A stretch of 64,000 bases of DNA from Heligmosomoides polygyrus polygyrus (lineage: Eukaryota; Nematoda; Chromadorea; Rhabditida; Heligmosomidae), in contig OX377206.1 of assembly GCA_947396885.1 (NCBI GenBank), forward strand, positions 6,896,658-6,960,657, written 5' to 3'. Below the pieces are notes generated by a model. It was not told the DNA's origin, made no database searches, and was given only the letters and a program-made list of their open reading frames with translations. Below are positions 1 to 9,962 of this stretch, piece by piece. Position numbers and translations under genes: made by a program. Positions within the stretch are counted from its first letter, which is position 1, and every line of letters begins with the position of its first letter.

Positions 1-963
1 CAGATGGCTTACTATTCTGTTTTCCGATTTTATTTTCATCATATTCGTTTCCATGTGGAAGGAACATACTGCACGAAAGTTCAGAAAACACAACAGTCAC
101 AAGGTGTCGTACTCCACTGCATGTCAAACTTCATCTAATAGTTTCGAGACCCATCTGCATCAACACACGAGCACAAACCCACATTTTACCGCTACGACGT
201 CGCACGCGGTCGTTACGGTCACCGCATTGGAACAATGTCCTGGAGCCATGCGAAAGCATGTGAAAACCAAGCCATGAGAACAGGATGATGATACAACGAA
301 CTGCCTTGGCGCAAAGCGCTTTCCCGATCGTACTGGTGTAGATAGTCGTAGTTTGAGGTATCATTGCACGAGCAACGATTTGCTACACCAGAATTTTCAC
401 CGTTTTTCATCCCGCATGAGTGATGAGTGGTGAAGGGTGGAAGCGCCACGACGACGGGCTATATTCCGTTCGTCAAGTTCGAGATGACTGCGAGCTTCAT
501 GCTCTCTGTCTTCGTCACTGCCACTAGAAATCGCAACGTCAGAGCACGCTTTCCCTTTGCCACTCAGCTCGAGGACCCTTACGTGTTGCATGAGGTTTCG
601 GCAGCTTCAAAAGTGCAGCAGCGTACACCGCCCATCCGCCATTACATAGTAGACGTTGTTATCAAGCACCATGCGCGGCCGAACATCGGGATACCCACGA
701 CATTGGAATAAGCAAGGCCCGACTTTTGAAAGTGTGTATCATGTATTATCTATCGTTGATCGGAAAGTCTTGATAGGGTTTTCTTCAAAAGTTCAGAACT
801 TCCCACTTCCGATTGGTATACATGATCTACCATGCGGTAGTCGAAGAACATTCTCGAAGCTTCTCTGCAAAAGGTATTTAAGCGCTCATGTTTTTCCTTG
901 GGTTTTAGTACAATGTCAATTTCCCAAGAGCATCTTCAAGTCGTCTTCTACGACTTGTCTTCA
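1..963. other. Unassigned sequence
   Basis: I see no recognisable gene, RNA or repeat match to the rest of the window here. Open frames of up to about 117 codons occur on both strands, but none shows a familiar motif, low-complexity signature or conserved paralogue in the window, and several overlap each other on opposite strands. Confidence 0.3.
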
Positions 964-1079
964 GGCCCGTTTATGCTTCCGACGCCGAGCGACCCGACGG
1001 CATGTATAGTGGCCAAATTGATCAATGTGGCCGCAATGCGTGGCGTCGCGTCGCTCGGAGTCGAAGTATAAACAAGCCC
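964..1079. mobile_element. Palindromic MITE, family A (copy A1)
   Basis: Family A elements are about 120-135 bp and almost completely palindromic. They begin GGCCCCGTTTATACTTC, continue with GACGCCGAGCGACGCGACG, and run through a TGGCCAAATTGATCGATCG-like centre into the inverted copy of the same arm. This copy starts GGCCCGTTTATGCTTCC and ends AAGTATAAACAAGCCC. It has lost part of the centre. The arms are very GC- and CpG-rich compared with the flanks. No coding capacity is present, so movement must have depended on a transposase elsewhere. Confidence 0.8.
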
Positions 1080-1345
1080 TTCTACGAGTGGCGCCGCAGA
1101 ACTGCAGCGACGGCAGCAGTCTGCGATATCATCAACATCACATCGAGGGAGGACACCACTACCATCAGCACCGTCTACTATAGTTCAACTCCGCAGGAAA
1201 GTGACGTTTTCGTATCTCGTAAAAAAGGACCGAAACGAGCACTCGAAGTTCCTCATATAAAATTGTAACGAAAAACTTCGCTATGCAGACTCGTTAGCGT
1301 TATTGTAATCTTACGACTCAAGAGATAGAAAAATCGCCTAAACTT
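1080..1345. other. Unassigned sequence
   Basis: No repeat partner or protein motif was recognised between MITE A1 and the inverted repeat that follows. Confidence 0.3.
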
Positions 1346-1388
1346 CGTCCTTTGGGCTTACTTGGGGTGGTGGAGGGGGGAGGGGACG

Positions 1389-1596
1389 GTCAGGAGGTAC
1401 ACCCGCCTCCTGCTGGGGGCGTGCGATCTTCCTCTCGTCCTCGTTGCTCACCCACCCTCAACCCCCTAGGCTTCACCGAGAGTCTAATGGCTGCCTTACG
1501 ATACCTTTGACACGCAAAACAAAAGTTTCCGGTCCGCAGAACAGCGGTGTACCTCCTGACGCCACGCCCCCCAGCAGGGAGCGGACGTACCTCCTG
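1389..1596. repeat. Inverted repeat, possible MITE
   Basis: The left arm at 1391-1425 (CAGGAGGTACACCCGCC onward, ending in GGGGGCGTGCG) is matched by its reverse complement at 1560-1596 with a few mismatches. Inside it, GTCAGGAGGTACACC at 1389-1403 is also matched exactly, inverted, at 1546-1560, so the right arm holds the motif GTACCTCCTG twice. G-rich sequence precedes the left arm. Target duplications were not identified. Confidence 0.6.
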
Positions 1597-1934
1597 TCGC
1601 GCTGCCGGGGTGGTGATTACAAAAATGATGTTCACTTTAGAAATTTCGACCGATTACTGCAGGTTACGATAACCACGTGTGAATAAGGGTGGTGGAGTCA
1701 CGATCGCCGACTTCGTAAAAATTTGAATATGGTGGGTTATTTAGTTTCCTACTTAAGCGCTGATCACGATTCTGACTTCTATTTTTGTAGAAATGGCCGA
1801 TTTCGTTAAGGTACAGTAGGTGTGCTTGGGTGAGTGAGTAGGTGTAGTGAGATCAGGATCATCAATTTCGACCAAACTTTGCTTATGGGGGCCCATTGTG
1901 GTGTTGATAACGAATACAGTATCCGTTTTTAGTA
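1597..1934. other. Unassigned sequence
   Basis: Nothing recognisable lies between the inverted repeat and MITE C1. Confidence 0.3.
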
Positions 1935-1937
1935 TTA

Positions 1938-2071
1938 GGGCTTGTTTAGTGCGCATGCGACGCGCGACACGATGCATGCGTAGTGGCCAAATTGATCGAG
2001 TGACGCGATTGATCAATTCGGTCGCTACACATGGCATCGTGTCGCGCGTCGCGCGCACACTAAACAAGGCC
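1938..2071. mobile_element. Palindromic MITE, family C (copy C1)
   Basis: Family C has the same architecture as family A but different ends: GGGCTTGTTTAGTGCGC followed by a GCGACGCGCGACGCGATGC arm, a TTGGCC...GATCAAT centre, and the inverted arm ending CACACTAAACAAGGCC. This copy is flanked by an exact TTA duplication (1935-1937 and 2072-2074). Confidence 0.85.
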
Positions 2072-2149
2072 TTACGGTGCCGTACGGTAGGTATGGGGCT
2101 AACCTTCAAGAAGTCCGTTTTCACATGAAACGCGCTCGACTTTCTGATC

Positions 2150-2400
2150 TCGTATTTTATCTCTGAACCTTTGAGCTTCTTGCATACGACTGTTGCAGGT
2201 GAAAGGGCAGGAGTATTTGGAGAACATCGTTATATGCCACAAATTTCCCTGGGGTATAATTTGAGCGGGTGACATTTAATGAATTGGATAATAAGTAAAT
2301 GGAAACGCAGAAACTCTTAATGGTTATGTTTACGATAGTGTTAGCTGTACTACCTAATATGGATAATAAGTGCAGTTTGTGCCATTCTTGCACTAAACAG
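2150..2400 (-). repeat. Dispersed repeat P, copy 1, with a conserved short open frame
   Basis: On the minus strand a 78-codon open frame (2157-2393) aligns in frame with an 82-codon frame at 27839-28087. Shared residues include AN near the start, FC, then GKFV, LQ, and a C-terminal ARSSK..R immediately before the stop in both. DNA similarity continues a little outside the frame. I do not recognise the protein. It may be a fragment of a transposon protein, or a non-coding repeat whose frame stayed open by chance. Confidence 0.5.
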
Positions 2401-2638
2401 GACGTTTGCTACAAAAATAAACATTTTTGAAACTAATTAATTTTTGACCTATCCAAAGTTCAAATTGCTATGCTCCGATGAAATCCAAAGAACCCTCTGT
2501 TTCACGAATATTTTCATGAAAAATTCACTTTCACGGTTTGAAGAAAAAGGGACTAGACTTCTCAATATAATGGCAAAAGACAAAGGGCGCCGTCAATCAT
2601 TGTAGGGGCGCGCCATGCATCATTCTTTAACGGGATTC

Positions 2639-2760
2639 AGAGGTGTGCGTTTAACGATTTACGATTTACCGATTTACTGGATTTACCGGCATTTTTCGTT
2701 TAAAAAAATTAACGAAATTTAACGACAAAAATTTTCGTTAAATTACATTAACGACCAGTT
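2639..2760 (+). mobile_element. Possible hAT-like element end
   Basis: CAGAGGTGTGCGTTTAACG resembles the terminal inverted repeat of hAT-type elements (CAG-N-G-N-TG-N-G start). It is followed by degenerate direct repeats of ATTTACCGATTTA and AACGAAATTTAACGA. I could not find the opposite end, so the element limits are unknown. Confidence 0.35.
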
Positions 2761-2939
2761 TTGAGATTGTACTTCTTCTTCATGTAAAGGAATTTGGACA
2801 ATTTTTTTTGAATGAGCTTTCGTAGTATCGTTGCGATACCGAGGAAACCCTATAGTTATTTGAATAAGTGGGTATAGGCAATCAATATCGTCATCGTATC
2901 TTGAAAATTGTTCGCATTTTTTGTGCTCCTTGACCAAAT

Positions 2940-3162
<223 letters not shown>

Positions 3163-3229
3163 CCGGTCTTCTCAGTCGTAGTTTTGAGTTTTTGGACTTT
3201 CTAGGACGTTTCTCGCGTTTGATTGCTAC

Positions 3230-3231
3230 AT

Positions 3232-3262
<31 letters not shown>

Positions 3263-3264
3263 TT
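3230..3264. repeat. (TTTA)n microsatellite
   Basis: About nine TTTA units in a row. Confidence 0.95.
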
Positions 3265-3375
3265 ACGTCCCGAAAGACGCGCTCGTTCGGCAGTGCCACT
3301 AAATCAAACACTAGTATGCATAACAGAGTAGAAACACAATAAAAACAAGCATTACGATAACAGACTAAAGCCTTA

Positions 3376-3509
3376 GCTCTCGTTTATAGTTACGCCGCTT
3401 CGCGGCGCGGCACCATAGTTGGAATAGATATCGATTGAGCGGCGCGAAAATCGATATCTATGGCGATAGTGGTGTCGCGTGCCGTGGCGGCACAAATATA
3501 AACTAGGGC
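3376..3509. mobile_element. Palindromic MITE, family Q
   Basis: The ends are GCTCTCGTTTATAGTTACG and, inverted, a CCCTAGTTTATATTTGTG-type arm. The inner arms contain ATAGATATCGATT exactly inverted around a short GAGCGGCGCGAA centre. Flanks are TTA (3373-3375) and TCA (3510-3512). The GTTTATA end and the flanks tie it to family A, but the arms are distinct. Confidence 0.65.
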
Positions 3510-3837
3510 TCAGCCGTCCTATCATGAAACAGCCTGACCTAAACTTAAACACAATCCAGAACAACGCAAAAGTGCAGAACCAACCTGGACACAAAACACT
3601 AAAAGAACATCCGATCAGTGGTCAAACGAGGTTTTGAAGCACCATTTTACTTCATCCCAACAATGTCCTTAGTTGCTGTTAATGATGGCCTTGCCGCTAT
3701 TGAAAAATATATCCGAAAAATAAAAGCAAATTTGCTATAAGTCACTTTAAAACTATAAAACGTAGACCAATGAGAAAGGCCCTGTTGACGCAGAAGAACG
3801 GGAGCCTGTAAAGACTGACCCAGCCACCTGGACATTA

Positions 3838-4000
3838 TAATTGTACGATGCCCTCGGATACGGGCCGAGCAACCACTTGCTATTGGGGTGAGAGCCTGTT
3901 GCAGTAGTTGTGGGGCGTTGGGCCGATTGGCCAGGTGAGCGGTCCCGGCGCGATTACCTGCACTCCGTTGATGCTTCTGTGGAAGTCTACCATCGGGTTT
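3838..4000. mobile_element. Degenerate family D MITE remnant
   Basis: GATTGGCCAGGTGAGCGGTC followed by CCGGCGCGATT matches the interior of the intact family D copy at 25702-25861. The ends have decayed beyond recognition. MITE A2 follows at once. Confidence 0.4.
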
Positions 4001-4002
4001 AA

Positions 4003-4136
4003 AGCCCCGTTTATACTTCTACGCCGAGCGACGCGATGCCACATATAGTGGCCATATTGATTGAGCGACGCGATCTATCACTTTGGCCACTTTACATGCC
4101 GTCACGTCGCTCGGCGTCGGAAGTATAAACGGGGCG
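4003..4136. mobile_element. Palindromic MITE, family A (copy A2)
   Basis: It begins GCCCCGTTTATACTTCTACG and ends AAGTATAAACGGGGC. The two arms pair over almost the full length, with the usual GGCCAnATTGAT-type centre. Confidence 0.85.
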
Positions 4137-4274
4137 TAAGGGTCGGCTCCTGCTGCTAGAGTGTTGCAGGTTTGTTGCGCAGAAATATATCCACGTATAT
4201 CCAGCTCATATGTACATAGATTTGTGTATACGTATATAAGTAGGTATATACTATGTATACACCTGCATATACGT

Positions 4275-4278
<4 letters not shown>

Positions 4279-4330
<52 letters not shown>
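4279..4330. repeat. (AT)n microsatellite
   Basis: About 26 AT units, preceded by an ATAC/GTAT-rich stretch. Tyr-Ile open frames on both strands here are artefacts. Confidence 0.95.
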
Positions 4331-4333
<3 letters not shown>

Positions 4334-4339
4334 TAGGAA

Positions 4340-5050
4340 CAGGTTCTCACGCCAATAGAAGGTGGTTGTTCGGCCCGTCCAAAGCGAATGTCCGAGCTCT
4401 TCAAGAGATAAAGAGATTTCAGAACTGAGCACGCATCACCGGGCTGGCTTCGTTTCTCAGAAGCCGCATTATACTGGTACGCACCACGAAGACGGTCATA
4501 CATATTAGTTCTTTATACATATCATTCAATTTTTCAAAATTTTCACAGTTTTTTGTGGTATTTGTTTCGAAAGTTGGGTCGAAAAGGTACAGAGAATGCG
4601 GAGAAACGCTACGAAACCAAAATAATGCGAGAAAACAAGGATAAGAAAGGAAACAAGGAAAGGAGAAGACTCTCCGCAATCTTCTCCGCAAGTTTTTCGG
4701 AAAGTCGGACGGATTCGTCGTGCAGCATCTGACGATGATTGAAGGACTAGGTTAAGGCAACGCTGAGCCCTGCCTAATTGAAGGAGCTGCTGGTACTGTA
4801 ATTGCTTCGCTCTTACTGAATTTTATGCCGTGCATTTCAACGATTTCGCCTAACGCTTTCGCCTTCTTTGAGGGCTCTCTTGGCAGTTTTCTTTGCGAGA
4901 AGCACAGTCAGTATACACAGGAAACAATGAGCATATTTTCATGTAAGCAACAAAATTAAATAAAAAAGAGAAGTTGACGCAGTCTCGATTGGCGCTAAAG
5001 TTTTGATCGTAACAAAATATCCCTATAGCCTTCCATCTATAATCGAATAA
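4340..5050. other. Unassigned sequence with a short repeat-O fragment at its end
   Basis: No gene was recognised. AGTTTTGATCGTAACAAAAT at about 4998-5017, followed by CTATAGCC, matches the repeat-O segments at 27614-27690 and 61430-61563, so this is a fragment of that repeat. Confidence 0.35.
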
Positions 5051-5391
5051 TGTCACGTGTCCGTCACGGGGAAGGCGACTGAAGCCAAGAGATGCCAGTG
5101 CGGCGTATGCGGTAAACCCCAACATCGATCGCGCGACGCGAGGAATCGATATGGGCGCTTATCTTGTCGAGTCGCGGGCGCACTAAAAGCTGTCACGTGT
5201 ACGTCACGGGGAGGGGGACTGAAGCCAAGAGATGCCTACGACAGTGCAGCGTATGTCAGCCGGTTCTTCTTTCAGCTTAACCATAGGCGATTGCAGGTGA
5301 ACTTATAACCATGGTGGCGGATCATCCAAGTTTACGATATATTCAGCGGCAACGCGTCAGGGTATGAATGGGGATCAAGCGCAGAGTGTAG

Positions 5392-5600
5392 AGATTCAGA
5401 AGAGGTGCCCTAGACGTCGTCCAACTTGAGTAGGGATTTAAAAGACGTGCCGAAGACGTCGTCCAACATGCGCAGCAATGCAGAAGACGTGCCATAGACG
5501 TCGTTCAAAATACGTCAGGATTCACAAGACGTGCTGAAGGCGTCGTCCAAAGCGCGTAGCAATTCAGGAGACGTGCCGCAGACGTCCAACTTGCATACAT
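5392..5600 (+). repeat. 42-bp minisatellite, five units
   Basis: Degenerate units of the form GATTCAGAAGACGTGCC followed by GAAGACGTCGTCCAAC and a short variable spacer. The same unit occurs at 30190-30335, 30640-30755 and 34140-34280. Confidence 0.85.
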
Positions 5601-5675
5601 AGGGATTCCCAGTAAGGGGAACCAGTAGGTGGAGAACCAGTGAAGAGGGAAGGGGACCACTTGAGGGAAATAAGG

Positions 5676-5969
5676 ATAAAAAAGGATAAAGGACGACGTT
5701 ACTCAATCCCTTCTGGGATGCGCCAGAGGATTCTACTTCTACGGGATGTCGTGGAGGCGACATGAATGCGTATTTGGCCATGCAATGACTTGCGGTGGCG
5801 AGCCGATGAACAAGTCAGCGCTCTATCCTTCCCAGACAAGTCTGGTACCAACTCACCGACCCCAGAGGGATGGAAGGCTTGGTTGGCCTGGGCGGGAAAT
5901 CCGAACCAGGAACCTGGTGTCGGGTGCAGGCGACAGTCGGCGCCTCCTCCGACTGCGCTACACGCGCCC
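5676..5969 (-). mobile_element. tRNA-derived SINE, full-length copy S1
   Basis: This is the reference description of the SINE family. Read on the minus strand, the element starts with a tRNA-like head: an A-box-like TAGCGCAGTCGG, then a B-box-like GGTTCGGATTTCCC about 50 bases on, as expected for an RNA polymerase III promoter. A ~200-bp unrelated body follows, ending GCATCCCAAAAGGGATTGAG and a tail of repeated CCTTTAT. This copy has a 12-bp exact target duplication, AGGGAAATAAGG, at 5664-5675 and 5970-5981. The tail and the duplication indicate LINE-assisted retrotransposition. The LINE partner is unknown. Confidence 0.92.
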
Positions 5970-6235
5970 AGGGAAATAAGGGGGGGGGGGGCTAGTATTT
6001 CCCTCAATATCGTCCGATGCGCGTCGTGACTCTAAAGACGGATCACAGAAGTCGTGACACGGGTGTCGAGGTACAAAAGGAGTGTCATAAACGTCGTGGC
6101 AACGTCCTGACACGTGAGCCGGGATTGACGTGTCAGGACGTTACCATATGCGTCATAAGTGTCACATATGCGTGCTTGAACCTCACTTCGTTTCCTTGCC
6201 TGCACCTATATAAGGAATTATTAGCGGGGAGGGGA

Positions 6236-6253
6236 GGGGGGGGGGGGGGGGGG
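6236..6253. repeat. Poly-G tract (18 G)
   Basis: A pure G run inside repeat F. The second F copy also has G runs at the matching place. Confidence 0.95.
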
Positions 6254-6632
6254 AAGGAAGAGCCAGGGAGAGTGACTATGGGATTCGGAGGAGTATTATT
6301 GTCGTCGGAGAGTAAACGGTGTCGACCTGTCGCCTAATACCGATTAATTTTAATTATTTTTCTGCAGATTAAGCACTTCGGATTGGGACTCTCCTAATCT
6401 GTTTCTGGCCACGTACAGAACGGGCACTTCGGAGAATAAATCGCGTACATGCGATAGAGGGTTGATGGTGTTCATAGGAGCAATAAAGATCTTGCCCTAC
6501 CATATCCTGCTCAACTAATCTATACAGTAAAGCCAGTTTCTTAAGGTAATAAAAGCAAGAAATCCTGAAGAAGAAAGAAGGAAGATTGGGGTTGTCCTTG
6601 ACGGCCGATAGGCCTCTGAACGCCTGGTCAGC

Positions 6633-7185
6633 TTATAAATGACATCATAACACGAATAAGACATTACTTCTAAAACAAATTTGAAACCTTAATGGTTCCC
6701 ATATCCAGCTGCAAACAGGCAAAATCTCAACTCCCCCCAGTGACCTTCTAGTCAGATGCCATTTGTTCCAACAAAAAATGAACTGGTTGAACGTGGAGAA
6801 CATGCGCTTTCAGCCAGAGGGTGAGGACTTTGGCCTTCAGTTACTACTTGGAAAATGAGCTGCTAACGTGTCCACAGAGCAGTAACGGCAGGTGGAAGCG
6901 GCTCGGAGACGTGCGTGTCGCCTAACTCAATTATTATCTGTCGCAGTAAACTGCAAACTTTGATAGATGCCTTGAGCATGAGTCTAAATCGGGAAAAGCA
7001 GAGCCCGATGACGGTTTCTTTTGGCTGAACGCTATTACTTTAGTCAACCTCCTCAAATTTCCGACAACTTCGGGAGAGTATTTAATGTCAAAATCTGCGT
7101 TTTTGTTCAAAACTAGTCAGAATGTTCTTTTAATGAAAAAAAAGACTTTAAAACACAGGAACGAGGACAGAGAATAGCCGTAGCC
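6633..7185. other. Unassigned sequence
   Basis: I see no repeat partner or protein motif between repeat F and the SINE at 7190. Confidence 0.3.
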
Positions 7186-7189
7186 AATC

Positions 7190-7428
7190 CCTATCTAGGA
7201 CGAGCCACGCACTCTACTTCTACGGGTTATCGTGGGGCAATTTAACCAATACAGTGACTTTGAGGTGGACAAGTCAGGCAAGTTTTATCCTTTCCGGACA
7301 AGTCTGGTACAAAATCATCGACACCGGAGGAATGGAAGACTTGTTTGACCTGGGCGGGAAATCCGAACCAAAGACCTCGTGTCGAAGGGGAGACGAATGC
7401 CATCGCCTCCTGCACTACCACGGAGGGT
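7190..7428 (-). mobile_element. tRNA-derived SINE, diverged copy S2
   Basis: Recognisable by CCACGCACTCTACTTCTACGG at the tail side, GACAAGTCTGGTAC, GGCGGGAAATCCGAACCAA (B-box side) and a decayed head at 7400-7428. No target duplication is visible. Confidence 0.75.
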
Positions 7429-8128
7429 GTGCGTTCCCTACACTATCCCACCCGCCGCCCATTTTCCGCCCCGCCCGCGTCGCCCTATGGTCTTGTTTAG
7501 TGTGAGCGTGACGCGCGACGCGATGCCATGTGTTGTGGCCGAATTGATCAATCGATTGCGGTGCTCGATCAATTTAGCCACTACGCATGCATCGCGTCGC
7601 GCTTCGCGTGCACACTAAACAAGGCCTATCTAGACGAGTCTGTGGCGCGCAAAACCACTCCGCAGTTAGCGGATTCGTTAATTGGCGTGTCGTCGTCTAA
7701 AAACCCAGCAGCTAATTGGAGGCGATTGGGGATCCTAAAAGATCAAACAATTCTCTTTATATTGAAGAAATTTCTGGCAGATGATCGTCCTGTCATATCT
7801 TGTCAAGATGTTGCTGTGCTTGCAAAACGCCTACGACGCCTTAGTACTGATCAATGGGGCGGAACCTGAAGAAAGCCTTGGCGCTTCCGCTGAAAAGTCT
7901 TTTCCTTGAAATATGCTGCACAACATTTTGATTTTTGTCTTAAGAATGGAATCTGCTCAGGATAAAGCTGCCAGGATAAAGCTCAAAGGAAGTGATTAGT
8001 AAGGCGATGCCTTCACGTGATCGCGGGATCAGGAAAACTCGTCCACGATGAACGCTCGGCGCTCCCCTTGCTCCGCCCCTTTCTGTGGGGCAGTGTAGAG
8101 AACACCTTTCCGCCCACTACCACGAGTC
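7428..8128 (+). repeat. Dispersed repeat R, copy 1 (carries MITE C2)
   Basis: This copy aligns with the minus strand of 49205-49790. Shared blocks are GTTCCCTACAC, CCCGCCGCCCA, CCTGAAGAAAGCCTTGGCGC, and the block leading to GCAGTGTAGAGAACACC. Fragments of related open frame are visible in both copies (for example a PEESLGA segment), suggesting decayed coding sequence, but I cannot name the protein. MITE C2 interrupts this copy, and copy 2 is uninterrupted at that point. Confidence 0.65.
7488..7625. mobile_element. Palindromic MITE, family C (copy C2)
   Basis: The ends are TGGTCTTGTTTAGTGTGAGC and CACACTAAACAAGGC. The flanking duplication is CTA (7485-7487 and 7626-7628). Repeat R copy 2 reads through the insertion point (around 49728) without the element, so it is an internal empty site. 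Confidence 0.88.
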
Positions 8129-8279
8129 AAGAATCATACTACACATAATTTACGTATATGGTAGAAAGGATAGAAAACAGCGTTGACTCATCTCCCTGTG
8201 AATGCGCCACGTATTCGACACCACGGACACACTGTTCGTACTATATGTATAGACACACCCTGTAGCTAGCACTTTTAGC
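8129..8279. other. Unassigned sequence
   Basis: Short stretch between repeat R and MITE K1 with nothing recognised. Confidence 0.3.
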
Positions 8280-8480
8280 GGCACATGTCGCGAAGGTGAG
8301 CAGCAGTGATAGGTGGGAGCGCGCCAGCCAAAAATAACCAAGCAGAGCACGGATCGAACACATGCCAGCCGATTAGAGCCGATCGGCTGTGCACGCCCTC
8401 TCTGAATGACACGCCCATTGAATGCGGCCGTATTGGGTTCCCATCACTCAATGCTGCCCGTATTCGCGACATATACCATA
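8280..8480. mobile_element. Palindromic MITE, family K (copy K1)
   Basis: Family K is about 195-200 bp. Its ends carry ACATGTCGCGAA-type sequence followed by GAGCAGCATTGGTAGGTGGG, present in inverted form at the other end, with GATTGGCTG-type motifs inside. Other copies lie at 32748-32943, 46482-46680 and 55134-55323, with a half copy near 31655. Confidence 0.75.
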
Positions 8481-8892
8481 CTACTCTTCAGAATGGGATG
8501 TAGGGGTGCTTTTTCTTAAGATGCAACGGAATACTAGAGTGCGTACTCTCACAGAATTATTTACAAAATTTTATTAACACTTGGTTATAAGCACACTGGA
8601 CAATGCCCCATCCGTGCGGTAGGAGCTCCACTTTCCAGGCTGACAAACTAAGTGTGTGGCTCATACAGGGCAAACAACGCCGCCCATGTAGGAAAAGGTC
8701 GCTGCGCTGACGCATGCCGCGACAACTAGACACAGCTTTGACCATCATAGTTTTGTTTGAAATACTTGAGAAATTAGACTGCAAAAGCTGTGTCCAGCGT
8801 TCTGTTGCATTTTTGAAGAAAACGCGCAGTTACATATAATTCTGAAGAGTAATGGAGTAACCAGTGAAAACTGTCCTTCCCCTTTAAATTGC
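8481..8892. other. Unassigned sequence
   Basis: No recognisable feature. A 75-codon minus-strand frame is present but shows no motif. Confidence 0.3.
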
Positions 8893-8895
8893 TAA

Positions 8896-9028
8896 GCCCC
8901 GTTTATACTTCCGACACCGAGCGACGCGACGGCATGTATAGTGGCCAAATTTATCGATCGCGTCGCCCGATCAATGTGGCCACAATGCGTGGCGTCGCGT
9001 CGCTCGGCGTCGACGTATAAACGGTGCC
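8896..9028. mobile_element. Palindromic MITE, family A (copy A3)
   Basis: Full-length copy with GCCCCGTTTATACTTCCGAC at one end and its inverse at the other. An exact TAA duplication flanks it (8893-8895 and 9029-9031). Confidence 0.9.
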
Positions 9029-9125
9029 TAATAGACACGTGTGATAGTGAGAAGAATAAGGCACTGATTTTGTTCATAGCAATCCATTGTGCAGAAAAGT
9101 TGGAGCCAAACAACCTTCATCACAC

Positions 9126-9190
9126 CCGCCGTAGAAGTATGTAGATAGCGTGGCGCGACACAATCCAGAATTGACTAACGTCAACCTTCA
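9126..9190 (+). mobile_element. SINE tail fragment
   Basis: CGCCGTAGAAGTATG...GCGTGGCGCGACACAATCC matches the 3' part of the SINE family. The head is absent. Confidence 0.5.
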
Positions 9191-9483
9191 TACACTTCTT
9201 TAAAAGCAGCACATTTGCTTCGTCTGGACCTATAGGTAAGTCAACAAGGTTCCGTAAAAAACGTCGTCTTCTGCTAGAAGCAAACAATGCTTGTGTGAGA
9301 ATCCGCTCACTTATTCGTTCCTGCATCAGTCTCGAAAGCAGTAATAATTCATTTCGGAAGTGTTGAGGCTATCGTTTTTGCAAAACATCTGAGTTCAACC
9401 TCACAACAACGTGCTACTAATGGACAAGTTGGTCAAGCCGAGAGCGCATCTCGAAAAGATGTAGCATTTTGAGTAAATCGTGG

Positions 9484-9745
9484 GTGGCAGTGCAGGTGGA
9501 GGAGGCGCCGGTTGTCGCCGATTCCAGGTTCTTGGAGGTCCCCGCCCCCGGCCAACCAGGCTTTCCATCCCTGCTGGGTTGCTGAATTAGTACCAGATTT
9601 ATCTGGGTAGCAGAAGACACTGAATTGTTCATTGGTTAGCCACCGTAGGCCAAATACGAGTAGCCCTCAAGTGGACACGACACCCCGTAGAAGTAGAAAG
9701 CGTGACGCAACGCATAAAGATTGACTAACAACTTCCTTCAACCTT
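9484..9745 (+). mobile_element. tRNA-derived SINE, diverged copy S3
   Basis: The head begins GTGGCAGTGCAGGTGGAGGAGG, with GCGCCGGTTGTCGCC next, and the body includes GTACCAGATTTATCTGGG and CACGACACCCCGTAGAAGT. The head has lost several box-A and box-B bases, so it is unlikely to be transcribed. Confidence 0.75.
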
Positions 9746-9755
9746 TCATATATCA

Positions 9756-9807
9756 CAAGTGCTACGACACGCCTAACGGCGTGTCTCGCACTTGCCCGCT
9801 TCGCGGG
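9756..9807 (+). ncRNA. Double-hairpin motif, copy 1
   Basis: Two adjacent stem-loops. The first pairs CAAGTGC (9756-9762) with GCACTTG (9788-9794) and GACACGCC (9766-9773) with GGCGTGTC (9778-9785), with a small internal loop and a TAAC loop. The second is CCCGC-TTC-GCGGG (9795-9807). A 52-nt copy at 41969-42020 has three substitutions, and two of them form a compensatory pair in hairpin 2. Flanks do not align. A T6 run follows at about 9823. Class unknown: it could be a structured RNA, a DNA-level hairpin of a mobile element, or a recombination site. Confidence 0.45.
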
Positions 9808-9962
9808 GTTATAAGTTTGCGCTTTTTTCTCAGAAAATACTCTCGCACAAAAAGTACGTGCGATCTTCAAAACAATTCTGTTAACAGAACAACAAAAAGA
9901 CAACATTTACTGAAGCATCTCGGTGAATACTACGTTTGGTATCGACTTGAGTCCTGGTGTTA

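Larger units (their letters stand above)
5052..6632 (+). repeat. Dispersed repeat F, copy 1 (carries a SINE)
   Basis: This copy aligns with 33944-34992. Shared landmarks are GACTGAAGCCAAGAGATGCC, the GCGTCAGGGTATGAATGGGG block, a ~42-bp minisatellite, a G-rich centre, GGATTGGGACTCTC and a final GAAGGAAGATTGGGGTT plus GGCCG block. The left end holds an internal repeat of the CGTCACGGGG...GAAGCCAAGAGATGCC segment (about 5067 and 5202). A SINE (5676-5969) interrupts this copy but not the other. No protein was recognised. It is probably a non-autonomous transposon, class unknown. Confidence 0.7.

Noticed and set aside
4156..4503. Tyr-Ile rich open frames on both strands
   Set aside because: They arise from the AT microsatellite.
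5699..6029. Recurring ~70-100-codon frames in every SINE copy (both strands)
   Set aside because: They track the SINE sequence and are interrupted differently in each copy; SINEs do not code.
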